Origin: Phycisphaerales bacterium
GTDB taxonomy: Bacteria > Planctomycetota > Phycisphaerae > Sedimentisphaerales > Anaerobacaceae
DNA length: 64,000 bases
Direction of reading: 5' to 3'
Assembly: GCA_003170415.1 (NCBI GenBank)
Contig: PMZJ01000029.1
Location: 27,985-91,984, forward strand
Part shown: in pieces, positions 1 through 8,935 of the stretch
Layout of the letters: each line of letters opens with the position of its first letter
Numbering within the stretch: the stretch's first letter is position 1
Made by a program: the position numbers and the translations under genes
The notes under the pieces: generated by a model
What the model saw: only the letters and a program-made list of their open reading frames with translations
What the model was told of the DNA's origin: nothing
Databases searched by the model: none

Positions 1-1071
1 CGAATGGGCAAAAACCTCCTCAATGAAACCCCCGGAATCGACGCCATCCTCGGCCTCCAGCAACGCGACAATATCCCCGACATAATCAAATCAACCCTGA
101 CCGCCGATAAAACCATAACCGCCGTAAGCCCAAATCCTCATATCCCCTATGACGACCGAACGCGCCTTCGAATCACCCCGCCACACTGGGCATACCTCCG
201 CATCAGCGAGGGCTGCAACAAAAAATGCTCCTTCTGCACTATCCCCTCCATCAGGGGCAAAGCACGCAGCAAACCAAAACAACTCATCCTCGCCGAAGCA
301 CGCCAGCTCGTCGCCTCAGGCGCAGTCGAACTCAATATCATCGCTCAGGACATAACCGCCTATGGCCACGACCTTCATATCCCCAACGCCTTGCCAAAAC
401 TGCTCACCGACCTCGCCAAAATCCCGCGCCTCCGCTGGATTCGACTCCTCTATCTCTACCCCACAGGAATAACCGAACGATTGATTGAAACCGTCGCTGA
501 CTCCGATAAAATCCTCCCCTACTTTGACATCCCCCTTCAGCACATAAACCCACAAATCCTCAAAGCAATGCGCCGACCCCACTCCAAAGATAAAATCTGC
601 CGGCTCATCGAAAACCTCAGAACAAAAATCCCCAATTGCGTTCTCCGCACAACCTTCATCGTTGGCTTCCCCGGCGAAACAGACGCCCGCTTCCGCGAAC
701 TCCTCGAATTCATCAACTGGGCACGCTTCGATAACCTCGGCTGCTTCACCTTCTACCCCGAACAAGGAACCCCCGCCGCCAGCTTACCGCACCAGGTCCC
801 CGACCGCGTCAAAAAACATCGCCTCGAACAGCTTATGCTCGCCCAGCAACAAATCGCCTTCGATAAGAATAAATCCCGAATAGGCAGCACACTGACCTGC
901 CTCGTTGACAGCATCGGCAAAAATCACACCGCAAAAGCCCGCTTCTTCGGCCAGGCCCCCGATATCGACCCCCTCTGCATTATCCGCGATTGCAACGCAC
1001 CTATCGGCTCCTTTATTAACGCCAAAGTCACCGGCTCAAAGAACTACGACCTCCTCTGCAAACAAATTTAA
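1..1071 (+). CDS. rimO: Ribosomal protein S12 methylthiotransferase RimO, 5' end cut by the window
   Basis: Radical-SAM enzyme that methylthiolates an aspartate of ribosomal protein S12 in the cytoplasm. The frame is open to the first base, so roughly the first 80-90 residues (the N-terminal MTTase domain) lie outside the window. Counting from the first ATG in frame (position 4), the 4Fe-4S cluster cysteines are C71-x3-C75-x2-C78 in EGCNKKCSFCTIP, followed by the TIM-barrel core; the last 60 or so residues fit a TRAM domain. The RimO-type sequence around the cluster and the genomic link to pgsA favour RimO over MiaB, its closest relative. The stop lies about 30 bases before pgsA, so the two are probably co-transcribed. 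Confidence 0.9.
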   Translation, partial: RMGKNLLNETPGIDAILGLQQRDNIPDIIKSTLTADKTITAVSPNPHIPYDDRTRLRITPPHWAYLRISEGCNKKCSFCTIPSIRGKARSKPKQLILAEARQLVASGAVELNIIAQDITAYGHDLHIPNALPKLLTDLAKIPRLRWIRLLYLYPTGITERLIETVADSDKILPYFDIPLQHINPQILKAMRRPHSKDKICRLIENLRTKIPNCVLRTTFIVGFPGETDARFRELLEFINWARFDNLGCFTFYPEQGTPAASLPHQVPDRVKKHRLEQLMLAQQQIAFDKNKSRIGSTLTCLVDSIGKNHTAKARFFGQAPDIDPLCIIRDCNAPIGSFINAKVTGSKNYDLLCKQI

Positions 1072-1101
1072 TGTTGAATTACCCAAATCAATATGTAAAC
1101 T

Positions 1102-1707
1102 TTGCCTATGCTAAAACAGGTTCCTAACATATTGACCTTCGGCCGGCTCGTCCTGACCATACTTTTTCTCGGCATGCTCCTTTATATCCCGCAAGCCAAG
1201 GACAGAATCTTCACTTTCGACGCCGCCTTCACTGTCTTCTTAATCGCCGCCCTCACAGACATCATCGACGGCCCTATCGCCCGAAAACTCAACGTCGCCA
1301 GCAAATTAGGACGTATGCTCGACCCCCTCGCTGACAAAATCCTCGTCTGCGGCGCATTCCTATGTTTCGCACTTATCCGTGAACCCTCCCTCTTCGCCAT
1401 TTCCGAAACTTATATGAACGTTATCCGCTGGGCCATCGCCGCCATCCTGATTGGCAGAGAAGGATATGTAACCATTCTCCGGCACGCCGCCGAGGCCAAA
1501 GGCATCGACTTCCGTGCCGTCGCCTCAGGCAAAATAAAAATGTTCCTCCAGTCCTTAGCCGTCGGCACAGTCATTGTCAAATCAGCCCACGTTCCCACCG
1601 CCGCCTGGGCCAACTGGTTTACCGCCATTACCTTCCTGATTATGCTCACGGTCACAATCGTTTCCGGCTTTTCCGCCACCCGCCGAACCGCCCAGCAACC
1701 CGCGTAA
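1102..1707 (+). CDS. pgsA: CDP-diacylglycerol--glycerol-3-phosphate 3-phosphatidyltransferase
   Basis: Membrane enzyme making phosphatidylglycerol phosphate from CDP-diacylglycerol and glycerol-3-phosphate. The full CDP-alcohol phosphotransferase signature is present: D53-x2-D56-G57-x2-A60-R61-x8-G70-x3-D74-x3-D78. Hydrophobic segments flank it, and the length (about 200 residues) is normal. The start is either TTG at 1102 or ATG at 1108; the second gives the protein start MLKQVPNILT typical of the family, and neither has a clear Shine-Dalgarno sequence. It follows rimO closely, suggesting one transcript. Confidence 0.92.
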   Translation: MPMLKQVPNILTFGRLVLTILFLGMLLYIPQAKDRIFTFDAAFTVFLIAALTDIIDGPIARKLNVASKLGRMLDPLADKILVCGAFLCFALIREPSLFAISETYMNVIRWAIAAILIGREGYVTILRHAAEAKGIDFRAVASGKIKMFLQSLAVGTVIVKSAHVPTAAWANWFTAITFLIMLTVTIVSGFSATRRTAQQPA

Positions 1708-1767
1708 CGCACCTGCCCGAACGCTGAAATTCAATTTGCACGACGTTTTTTGCGCATCAGAATCTGT

Positions 1768-2259
1768 TTAACGCCGGGCCAGCCGGTTCATAACGTTGGT
1801 CGTCAACATAGAGAGCGAAACCGCCCCTGCAAAGAAGTATATCCCTATGGAGGCATTGGCATCAACAATTGACTTGGACTTTATCAGCACTATAAGAGTG
1901 GCCACCACAAACACGTCGAGCATTGACCACCGCCCCAGCAGTTCAAGCCAGTCAAGATATCTGCTGCGGGTCTCCGGCACAAGAGGAACAAACCATATTC
2001 CCATCAATCCCAACAGCTTGACCATCGGGAAAATCATCGAAAAGAAAAATATTAATCCTGCAAAAAAATAAAGGCCCGCCTTCCATAGCTCCATTACGCC
2101 CGCCCATATCGAATATGTGCTGGTAAAAAATATCACCTTGGTCAGCTCCAGCGTAGGCAGCGACCACCCGGCTATCAGGAGCCCCGTGGCTGTCAGAATC
2201 ATAATGGGTATATACCAGTGACGGGATTTTAATTCCTTCATCGATTGTTTTTCAGACAT
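1768..2259 (-). CDS. PqiA-like integral membrane protein
   Basis: A 163-residue protein with four likely membrane segments (around residues 13-38, 58-85, 105-122 and 132-150) and the layout of a paraquat-inducible protein A domain, including the conserved LPTLELTKV stretch after the first segment. PqiA proteins work with MCE-domain partners in lipid transport between membranes; no MCE gene is visible nearby, so the role here is unclear. The ATG at 2259 is preferred because the residues before it are derived from repeat-rich DNA, and an AAAGGG lies upstream. It converges on pgsA with only 60 bases between stops. Confidence 0.7.
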   Translation of the reverse strand: MSEKQSMKELKSRHWYIPIMILTATGLLIAGWSLPTLELTKVIFFTSTYSIWAGVMELWKAGLYFFAGLIFFFSMIFPMVKLLGLMGIWFVPLVPETRSRYLDWLELLGRWSMLDVFVVATLIVLIKSKSIVDANASIGIYFFAGAVSLSMLTTNVMNRLARR

Positions 2260-2400
2260 AATATAAACCCTTTGATAACCCTTAAACCAATGCGGGGGGC
2301 AATATACCCTTATCCTCGTTTTAACCACGATTTTAGGCGATTTATCCCGCTTTTCAAGATATAACTTTGCCTGCCCTGCCTGCCCCGGCAATCCGTAGGC

Positions 2401-2500
2401 CGGGGAGCAAGCGCAGCGACCTGTGGTGAGCGCAGTCGAACCAGTCGAAGGGCCTGCCCTGCAACTCGTCCGGCGTAGCGAAGCGAAGTCGGAAGCTCCT
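2401..2500. repeat. Dispersed TCGAA-type repeat
   Basis: Contains CCTGTGGTGAGC, GTCGAACCAGTCGAAGG and GGCGTAGCGAAGCGAAG. The same blocks recur near 13.6, 15.0, 18.9, 19.6 and 24.2 kb of the window. In some frames such copies translate to the peptide ACPERSRMG, a mark of this repeat type. Confidence 0.7.
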
Positions 2501-2631
2501 TGAGCAAAGCGGGGTCTTCTCCCTTCTAACTTCTGCCTTCTGCCTTTCCCCTGCCGTCTGTTGTTATTAGTCGATGTCAGTCAGTGTATCAGTCAGTGTC
2601 TGTCAGCGTAAAAAATTATTTAATTTTTTAC

Positions 2632-2660
2632 TTGACATCGCATAGTATGCAATACATAAT
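2632..2660 (+). promoter_or_regulatory. Sigma-70-type promoter of padR with an internal palindrome
   Basis: TTGACA (2632-2637) and CATAAT (2655-2660) are separated by 17 bases: a perfect -35 and a one-mismatch -10. The perfect inverted repeat GCATA-g-TATGC (2640-2650) lies inside the spacer, where a bound repressor would block RNA polymerase. This suggests PadR autoregulation; that PadR binds here is inference. Confidence 0.7.
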
Positions 2661-2714
2661 AAGCATAACAATACATTATTACGATATACGATATTTTATG
2701 AAAAGGAGATTGGT

Positions 2715-3056
2715 ATGAAATTTGAAAGTCAGTTGCTCAAAGGCATCGCGCCCGTAGTTGTGCTCCAGATTCTCTCACGAGGCGAAATGTATGGCTACGA
2801 ACTGACCCAGGCCATCGAACAGCGCAGCGACGAGATTCTCACGCTGGGCAAAGGCACCCTCTACCCCCTGCTCTACAACCTCGAAGCCAAACGCTTAGTC
2901 AAAGCCCGCGTGGAAACCACCAAATCAGGCCGCAAAAGACGCTACTACTCAATCACCAGCAAAGGCAAAGAATATCTCGCAGGCCAGACCGAGCAATTAC
3001 GAAAGCTCCGAACAGGCCTCGATTTCGTCTTCGGCGGCGCGATTAAACCAGCGTAA
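2715..3056 (+). CDS. PadR-family transcriptional regulator
   Basis: A 113-residue winged-helix repressor. LTLGKGTLYPLLYNLEAKRLV and the wing SGRKRRYYSITSKGKEYL are classical PadR features, and the short C-terminal helix is the dimerisation part. A strong AAAAGGAG lies 6-8 bases before the ATG. The next gene starts 45 bases downstream and encodes a HAAS-domain membrane protein; PadR/HAAS pairs are common one-component regulatory units. The strong promoter with a palindrome in its spacer suggests self-repression. The ligand is unknown. Confidence 0.92.
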   Translation: MKFESQLLKGIAPVVVLQILSRGEMYGYELTQAIEQRSDEILTLGKGTLYPLLYNLEAKRLVKARVETTKSGRKRRYYSITSKGKEYLAGQTEQLRKLRTGLDFVFGGAIKPA

Positions 3057-3101
3057 ACGAAAGAGCCGTTAACCGAGCATCAATAATTTAGGAGCAACGT
3101 T

Positions 3102-4745
3102 ATGGCTAAAGATGATAAAACATTCGAAAACCTGCCCGGCAGCGCCGTCGAATACATCAATATCGTCATCAAAAATATGCGATACCGCCAAAAATCACGC
3201 GACGAAGTCCGCGAAGAGCTGTTCGACCATTTCGAGTTGTATCTGAAGAATTGCGCCACTAACGAAGAAAAAGAGCAAAAGGCACAGCAGTTGATATCCG
3301 AATTCGGCGACCCAAAACTCCTCGCCATCCTTATGCGCCGCGCCAAAAAACGCTGCCGGCCCCTATGGCGAACCGTCGTCGCAAGAACATTCCAGGCCTT
3401 CGCCGCGATGATAATACTCCTCATTCTTTACATCGCCTGGTTCTTCACAGGCGAACCCGTCATCACAACCAACTACATCGCGGAACTCAACAAAATCGTC
3501 CGCCCCACCGCCGACGACTCCACGAACGCCCACCCCCTTTATAACAAGGCCATCAAGACCCTCGTTGGTGTAAATGATGTCAAAGAACTTTTGCACACCC
3601 ATTTTTATGACGCTAACGACGAACAAAAAAATATTATCAGGCAATGGCTTGCCAAAAATGAGGAGCCCCTTGCTCTTGTCGCCAAAGGCGCAACATTACC
3701 CTACTGTTGGCAGAACTATCAGTCAAAAGACCCCGAACAAAGCATGATGACAGTTCTCCTGCCGGACCTTGCGCCTATCCGTGATATTGCCTATGCCCTC
3801 TGCTGGCGGGCCTGGTTAAACGCGCAATCCAACGACTTTAATTCGGCTTTCCAGGATATCGAAACTTGCTATCGCCTTGGCAGGCACTACAAAGGCGAAA
3901 AAATACTAGTTGAGCAGCTCGTTGGTATGGCTATCAAAGGCCGCGCCCTGCAAACAGTCCGGCAAATACTCGATACCTGTAAAATTGAATCAAGCGCCCT
4001 CGCTGACTTCCAGCAGCGTCTTCAAACCCTCATCGACGGCGATAATTTCAAACCGGATTTTCGTCTTGAGAAATTCTATATGTACGATGAAATCCAGCGT
4101 TGCTTCACCGATAGCCGATTCGGCCCCTCTCATCTTTATCCAAAACGCATTATAGATCTCTTAGGGTTAGGCAACGAGATAGGTAACGAGAAATGGATGG
4201 TTGACTTGATTTTGATCTTAAGGGTTTCCCCTGACGTCCTCTTTTCGCCCAATAAAACCGAAACGATTGCAAGCATCGATGCCTTCTATAAACTCTTTGA
4301 TGAAAATCTGTCCAAAAACCCCGCACAGTTAAAGGCCGAAGGAATCGACCCTGATTCCGAAACCAGCCGTATCGCGAACAATAACATCTTCCTTAGAGTC
4401 CTGATGCCCGCGTTGGCCAGGGTCAATTTAATCGGATTCCGAAACAAAATCGACGCCGAAAGCACAACTCTTATAATCGCCCTTGTCAGATACAAACAGG
4501 ATACCGGCGCCTTCCCCGAATCACTCGATAAGTTGGTAGAACGAGGATATATTAAACAGGTTCCCGTTGACCCCTTCAGCGATAAACCGCTTGCCTATCG
4601 CAAAACGGATAACAGTTTTATCCTTTACAGTTGGGGCGAGAATCTAAAGGATGATGATGGACAGGTAGCCCGTGATAAAAAAGGCAAAATCATTCAATGG
4701 GCGCCCGAAGGTGACTGGGTATTATGGCCTGTCGTAAAGAATTGA
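3102..4745 (+). CDS. HAAS-domain membrane protein paired with PadR
   Basis: 547 residues. Residues 10-85 form a helical, charged domain like the HAAS/DUF1700 domains next to PadR (EYINIVIKNMR...EVREELFDHF...LISEFGDPKLLA). One membrane segment follows at about 94-115, then a long extracytoplasmic region of mainly helices. Near the C-terminus, AFPESLDKLVERGYIKQVPVDPF followed by ILYSWGEN resembles the pilin-like C-terminal segment seen in many planctomycete exported proteins. An AGGAGC Shine-Dalgarno precedes the ATG. It probably senses or works at the envelope under PadR control; the specific function is unknown. Confidence 0.7.
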   Translation: MAKDDKTFENLPGSAVEYINIVIKNMRYRQKSRDEVREELFDHFELYLKNCATNEEKEQKAQQLISEFGDPKLLAILMRRAKKRCRPLWRTVVARTFQAFAAMIILLILYIAWFFTGEPVITTNYIAELNKIVRPTADDSTNAHPLYNKAIKTLVGVNDVKELLHTHFYDANDEQKNIIRQWLAKNEEPLALVAKGATLPYCWQNYQSKDPEQSMMTVLLPDLAPIRDIAYALCWRAWLNAQSNDFNSAFQDIETCYRLGRHYKGEKILVEQLVGMAIKGRALQTVRQILDTCKIESSALADFQQRLQTLIDGDNFKPDFRLEKFYMYDEIQRCFTDSRFGPSHLYPKRIIDLLGLGNEIGNEKWMVDLILILRVSPDVLFSPNKTETIASIDAFYKLFDENLSKNPAQLKAEGIDPDSETSRIANNNIFLRVLMPALARVNLIGFRNKIDAESTTLIIALVRYKQDTGAFPESLDKLVERGYIKQVPVDPFSDKPLAYRKTDNSFILYSWGENLKDDDGQVARDKKGKIIQWAPEGDWVLWPVVKN

Positions 4746-4751
4746 TACCGA

Positions 4752-4955
4752 CTAAGTGGTGGGCCTGGGGCGGGGCGTAAAGGGCAGCAGTATCCGCTGT
4801 GCCTTGCGAATCCGTCGGCGGTTACGCTCAGAGGGCTTCTCATAATACGCATTGCGCTTCATATCCCTTATCAAACCCTCTTTTTCGCACAGCTTCTTGA
4901 ACCGTCTCATCATCTGCTGCACTGATTCGCCCGTTCGCGATTTGACCTTCAACAT
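4752..4955 (-). CDS. rpsU: 30S ribosomal protein S21
   Basis: 67 residues, highly basic, matching S21: LKVKSRTGESVQQMMRRFKK, then GLIRDMKRNAYYEKPSERNRRR. The C-terminus is extended by a proline/arginine tail (PFTPRPRPTT). The start at 4955 is set by AAGGGGTG about 8 bases upstream and by the normal S21 N-terminus; a longer frame exists but has no support. It converges with the HAAS gene, leaving only six bases between stops. Confidence 0.93.
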   Translation of the reverse strand: MLKVKSRTGESVQQMMRRFKKLCEKEGLIRDMKRNAYYEKPSERNRRRIRKAQRILLPFTPRPRPTT

Positions 4956-5166
4956 AAAAAAAACACCCCTTATGCCAACCTTATTAAGGTTAAACAAATA
5001 AACCTGTTTATCACCAAATTGCCTGAACAGTATATTCTAACCGCCGGCCGGGCGTTTGCAAGCCAAAAATCCGGAAAAAATCATATTACCCGCCTATCCC
5101 TTCTTTTATTGAAGAAGCCAGGCAGACGTGGTAAGCTGGACGGATTATTTTGGAGATAGCCGATAA

Positions 5167-6495
5167 ATGGACAAAATGCGTGAGACCATAGGGGTTCGAA
5201 AAGAGCGAGCCATATTAGTTGGGGCTATACTGCAACACCAGAGGGACAACGATGACCTCAAAGAGCTTACCGCTCTGGCCGAAAGTGCAGGCGCCATTGT
5301 CGTTGACCGTTTCCAACAGAAAATCCATAAAATCCATCCCGCCCTTTATATCGGCAAAGGCAAGGTCGAACAGCTCGCCGAACGGGTCAAACGGTTCAGC
5401 GCCGACATTGTCATATTCGATAACGACCTGCTCCCTCGTCAAATCAGGGAGCTTGAGGGGATAATCCCCGCCAAAGTCATCGACCGCAGCGAATTGATTC
5501 TCGACATATTCGCCACAGGCGCAAAGACCGCCCAGGCCAAACTTCAGGTCGAGCTTGCACAACTGGAATATACCTACCCCCGCCTCGCCCGTATGTGGTC
5601 GCACCTGGACAGTGTCGCGGGCGCGGGCGGCGCAACCACGGCAGGAGCCGTCGGCGGCATCGGAACTCGCGGGCCGGGCGAACAACAGCTCGAAACCGAC
5701 AGACGACTTGTCAGCAAACGCCTGTCGGACCTCAAACGCGAGCTTGAAGAACTTGACGACCGCCGGGTTCGCGAAATCAGCAGCAGAAAAGACACGTTCA
5801 AAATATGTCTCGTCGGCTATACGAACGTCGGCAAAAGCACCCTGCTCAACGCCCTCACCGACGCCGACGCTTACGTCGAAGACCGCCTCTTCGCGACTCT
5901 CGATACCCGCACAAGAAAATGGCAGCTTGAAGGCGGAGCCGAAGTCCTGCTCAGCGATACCGTCGGTTTCATCAGGAACCTCCCCCGTCAATTATTAGAA
6001 TCATTCAAGGCAACCCTCGAAGAGGCAACCACCGCAGACCTGCTCCTGCACGTCGTTGATATCTCAAACCCCGACGCCCAAAAACAAATCGAATCGGTCA
6101 ACAAAGTCCTCGCCGATATCGGATGCGGCGAAAAACAAATCCTCCTTGTTCTCAACAAAATCGACGTCGTCAGCGGCCTCAATACGCTCGAAACGCTTCA
6201 AACGCTTTTCTCCGACGCCGTCGGTATCTCCGCGAAGACCGGCTACGGACTCAACCTCCTGCACCAGGCCGTGTTGGAAAAATACCACGGCGGCATCATC
6301 ACCGTCAAAGTCACCGTCAGCCAGGCGGACGGGAAAACCCAGAGCTTCCTCCGCGCATACAGCACAATCCTCAGCGAAAAATACACCACCGCCAACGTCA
6401 TCATCAAGGCCCGCTTGGGCCAAAACCAGCTTGTGAACCTCAAACGCCTCAAGCCGGTGAAGCTGGAATTGCTAAACCCCGGCAAAGGGGGTTGA
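5167..6495 (+). CDS. hflX: GTPase HflX
   Basis: 442 residues. Ribosome-binding GTPase that rescues or splits stalled ribosomes. The N-terminal HflX domain contains GKGKVEQL and DNDLLPRQIREL, then the linker GGIGTRGPGEQQLETDRR. The G domain has the P-loop GYTNVGKST (217-225), DTVGFIRNLP and NKID. Just before GGIGTRGPGE there is an Ala/Gly-rich insertion (AGAGGATTAGAV, about 151-162) longer than usual. An upstream TTTTGGAG acts as Shine-Dalgarno. It stands alone between rpsU and the GH5 gene. Confidence 0.95.
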   Translation: MDKMRETIGVRKERAILVGAILQHQRDNDDLKELTALAESAGAIVVDRFQQKIHKIHPALYIGKGKVEQLAERVKRFSADIVIFDNDLLPRQIRELEGIIPAKVIDRSELILDIFATGAKTAQAKLQVELAQLEYTYPRLARMWSHLDSVAGAGGATTAGAVGGIGTRGPGEQQLETDRRLVSKRLSDLKRELEELDDRRVREISSRKDTFKICLVGYTNVGKSTLLNALTDADAYVEDRLFATLDTRTRKWQLEGGAEVLLSDTVGFIRNLPRQLLESFKATLEEATTADLLLHVVDISNPDAQKQIESVNKVLADIGCGEKQILLVLNKIDVVSGLNTLETLQTLFSDAVGISAKTGYGLNLLHQAVLEKYHGGIITVKVTVSQADGKTQSFLRAYSTILSEKYTTANVIIKARLGQNQLVNLKRLKPVKLELLNPGKGG

Positions 6496-6580
6496 TTATT
6501 GATAATTCCAGGTAAGTATCCCGCCGAGGATTAGCCCAATCCGCTCAACAGAATAGTCCATTTATCCCGAACTACGCATC

Positions 6581-8695
6581 CTAAAAAATGGAGCCCGCCT
6601 TTTTGCCCGTAACTTCCTGAGAACCTCTCGGATTTTTCAGCTCTCCGGTAAGTTTTGAGCCGTCCAGTTTACCCTCGAAGTTCATTTCGAATCTCATCCT
6701 GCCGAATTCTGGAGCAACCTTGAAGCTCACTTTACCGCCTTCGAGAGTAACCTTATCAATAGGCGTTACGCCGTACATACCGCTCATATCCCTGTTGATT
6801 TTCAGTCGCTGCATAGAATTGCCCCACGGTGCGGCGACGTCAAGAATCCAGTTGCCGATAAGTTCCGAGCCGATTCGTTTCGCTTCGGCCGGCATTTCAT
6901 TACCTTCCGTCTTAAACACGCCTGCAAGCATATCCGTCTTCGGCTCGATAGTTCCCTCAAAGTCACATATATTCTCAGCGCCCTGAACCTTGCTGGTGCT
7001 CTTAAAGGTCAGCTTGTTTCCTTCGCATTTCACGTCCGTAATCTCATGTTCACCTTCCAATTTTTGCCACTCAGCCGATAACGAACCATCCTTGTCTGCT
7101 TTAACAGCAAGTATTGCTGCGCTTTCGCCATCCTTCGTCTTGAGCTTCATATCCCAGATGCCGGCCGCTAATGGCATCATTGGGCTGCGTTTGCCCTCCA
7201 TTTGGGACTGGTTTCCGCCGTGGGTCAGGGTACCTGAAAGCTTGTCGTTTTCGATTGTACCCGCGAAGTTTCCCTTGAAAGTATCTTTGCCGAATCGGAC
7301 TGTTTGTGTGAAGGTGACATTGTTATCCTTAAACCTGACGTCCTCCAGCTCACTGAAACCTCTCGAATTTATCCACTGTCCGATTAACCTGCCTTCACTA
7401 TCTCCGGCAAAAGAAATTATTGAGCCGCCCATTCGGTCACATGGGTCGGCCTTAATCTGCCAATCCCCGTATATTTCCTTTCCGCCAATACGTGCCGATT
7501 CCGGCAATGTCGAAGCCGATGCCTGGGCAAGTTTGCTGAGGTCCGGCGGCGTATATCTGGGGAGGTTGCCGGTAACGAGCAACTCTTTGACATAAACGCC
7601 AAAATCCGGCGTCGGCATATAATTCCAGTCCGCTATCAGCGTCGGCCCCGCTGTCGTATGTAAGTCCCACGCCGTGAACGACCAGTTATGGTCCTGAATC
7701 GCCTGCAAAACGTGCAGCAGCCAGTCGTCGCCCATCGCGGTTGATGGACTTTGTCCCCACCATCCTGTCCTTCTGTTCGGGCCGCCGGCGCCGCCGAATT
7801 CGGAGACGATAACGGGGAATTTAGCGGTGGCCTCTTCCATACTGGCAATCCAGGTAAATACACTCTGCCTCTTATTGTCGTATGCGTGATTAGCGTAAAT
7901 AACGCCGTTTCCTCCTGCGTCCTTAAGCTGCCTGCCCGCGAGAATGCCGTTGAAATCGTATGCCCACTCCAGGCCGCCCGCGACAACGACGTTTTTAGCG
8001 CCGGCAGCCCGCACCGTATCCAGCATCTCCTGCATTCCTACTGCTTCGTATTTTTTAGCCGACAATCCGGGCCTGTTTGGGCGGTCCGTAATCATCCCGC
8101 CGTTAAGCCAGACGTCCCAGGTTACGTCGTGCGGCTCATTGTAAAGGTCAAAAAGAACCGCAGGATTATTGGCATAGACAGGGGCGAAATCCTTCCAGAA
8201 TATAATGCTGTTGCGGTCCGGCATCGAATGCTGGCCGATATTCTGACCCCATTCGTTCACATCCGACCAGTGCAGGTCCAGAAGAATGTAGCAGCCCTTA
8301 GAGCTGCACAGGTCAACTACCTCTTTTACAAGGTCGCGATACGCCACGCCCATGTCATTTTGTTCGGGGGCTTTGCCGAACCAGCGGTCCTGCGATAACG
8401 GCAGGCGAATGATATTGGCGTTCCAGTCGTCAATGGCAACTCGAACTGTCTCAAGGATGGTTCCGTTGCAGTCGCAGGTCCATTCAAGGCAGGAGGCGTT
8501 GACGCCGCGAAGTAAAACCGGCTGGTTCTTACTGTTGAGAATTTGTGTGCCTTTTACCTTCAGAGGCAGCGGCGGGGACAAAGGTCTTGCCTGTATACAT
8601 AAAACCGCCTTTGATTCCGGCTTCTCCGAAGACATCGAACACCCGGCCAATACAATCGCCGCACACAAACTCAACGCAACCAGTTTCACGTTCAT
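6581..8695 (-). CDS. GH5-family glycoside hydrolase lipoprotein with three C-terminal beta repeats
   Basis: 704 residues. A lipoprotein signal ends at LAGC (C19). Residues about 45-380 form a GH5 barrel with the acid/base Glu187 (LYNEPH) and nucleophile Glu299 (IVSEFGG); GH5 members cleave beta-glucans, mannans or xylans, and this protein's substrate cannot be read from sequence. Three tandem repeats of about 95 residues follow (410-504, 512-608, 614-700), each with a G-x-W start and alternating beta strands ending in a GTL/GVF/GEL motif. They may bind carbohydrate or shape the surface; this is inference. Its promoter region and signal peptide are nearly identical to those of the SYLF gene upstream. 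Confidence 0.85.
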   Translation of the reverse strand: MNVKLVALSLCAAIVLAGCSMSSEKPESKAVLCIQARPLSPPLPLKVKGTQILNSKNQPVLLRGVNASCLEWTCDCNGTILETVRVAIDDWNANIIRLPLSQDRWFGKAPEQNDMGVAYRDLVKEVVDLCSSKGCYILLDLHWSDVNEWGQNIGQHSMPDRNSIIFWKDFAPVYANNPAVLFDLYNEPHDVTWDVWLNGGMITDRPNRPGLSAKKYEAVGMQEMLDTVRAAGAKNVVVAGGLEWAYDFNGILAGRQLKDAGGNGVIYANHAYDNKRQSVFTWIASMEEATAKFPVIVSEFGGAGGPNRRTGWWGQSPSTAMGDDWLLHVLQAIQDHNWSFTAWDLHTTAGPTLIADWNYMPTPDFGVYVKELLVTGNLPRYTPPDLSKLAQASASTLPESARIGGKEIYGDWQIKADPCDRMGGSIISFAGDSEGRLIGQWINSRGFSELEDVRFKDNNVTFTQTVRFGKDTFKGNFAGTIENDKLSGTLTHGGNQSQMEGKRSPMMPLAAGIWDMKLKTKDGESAAILAVKADKDGSLSAEWQKLEGEHEITDVKCEGNKLTFKSTSKVQGAENICDFEGTIEPKTDMLAGVFKTEGNEMPAEAKRIGSELIGNWILDVAAPWGNSMQRLKINRDMSGMYGVTPIDKVTLEGGKVSFKVAPEFGRMRFEMNFEGKLDGSKLTGELKNPRGSQEVTGKKAGSIF

Positions 8696-8812
8696 ACTTT
8701 GTTCCTTTCATCAGTCCCCATTTGGATATGTACAATCTACCTGCCCGGCCAACGATATTCAACCAATTATCACGTCTTATCACGTGCAAAATGCAGGGTC
8801 GTCCGCTTCTGG
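8631..8812. repeat. Duplicated leader block, copy 1 (GH5 promoter and signal peptide)
   Basis: About 180 bases covering the first codons of the GH5 gene and its upstream region are repeated at 9441-9624 before the SYLF gene. The signal-peptide codons and the distal part around ACGTGCAAAATGCAGGGTCG are nearly identical; the middle of the leader has diverged. Confidence 0.8.
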
Positions 8813-8935
8813 CGGTTTCCCTGGTTGGATGTTTACCTGCCGTAGGTGGGTTGAATGTTCAATGTTTACCCGCCGTCCGTGGCAATTTCCATAACTCAAA
8901 ACTCAACACTTAAAACTAAAAACTCCATACTTGCG

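Larger units (their letters stand above)
2260..2714. other. Intergenic region with dispersed repeats and the padR promoter
   Basis: No gene seen. About 2400-2500 holds a copy of the TCGAA-containing dispersed repeat (CCTGTGGTGAGC...AGTCGAAGG) and a stretch of the CGTAGCGAAG family. Further on, 2570-2615 carries short CAGTCAGTG tandem repeats, and the last 85 bases are AT-rich and contain the promoter of padR. Confidence 0.6.
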
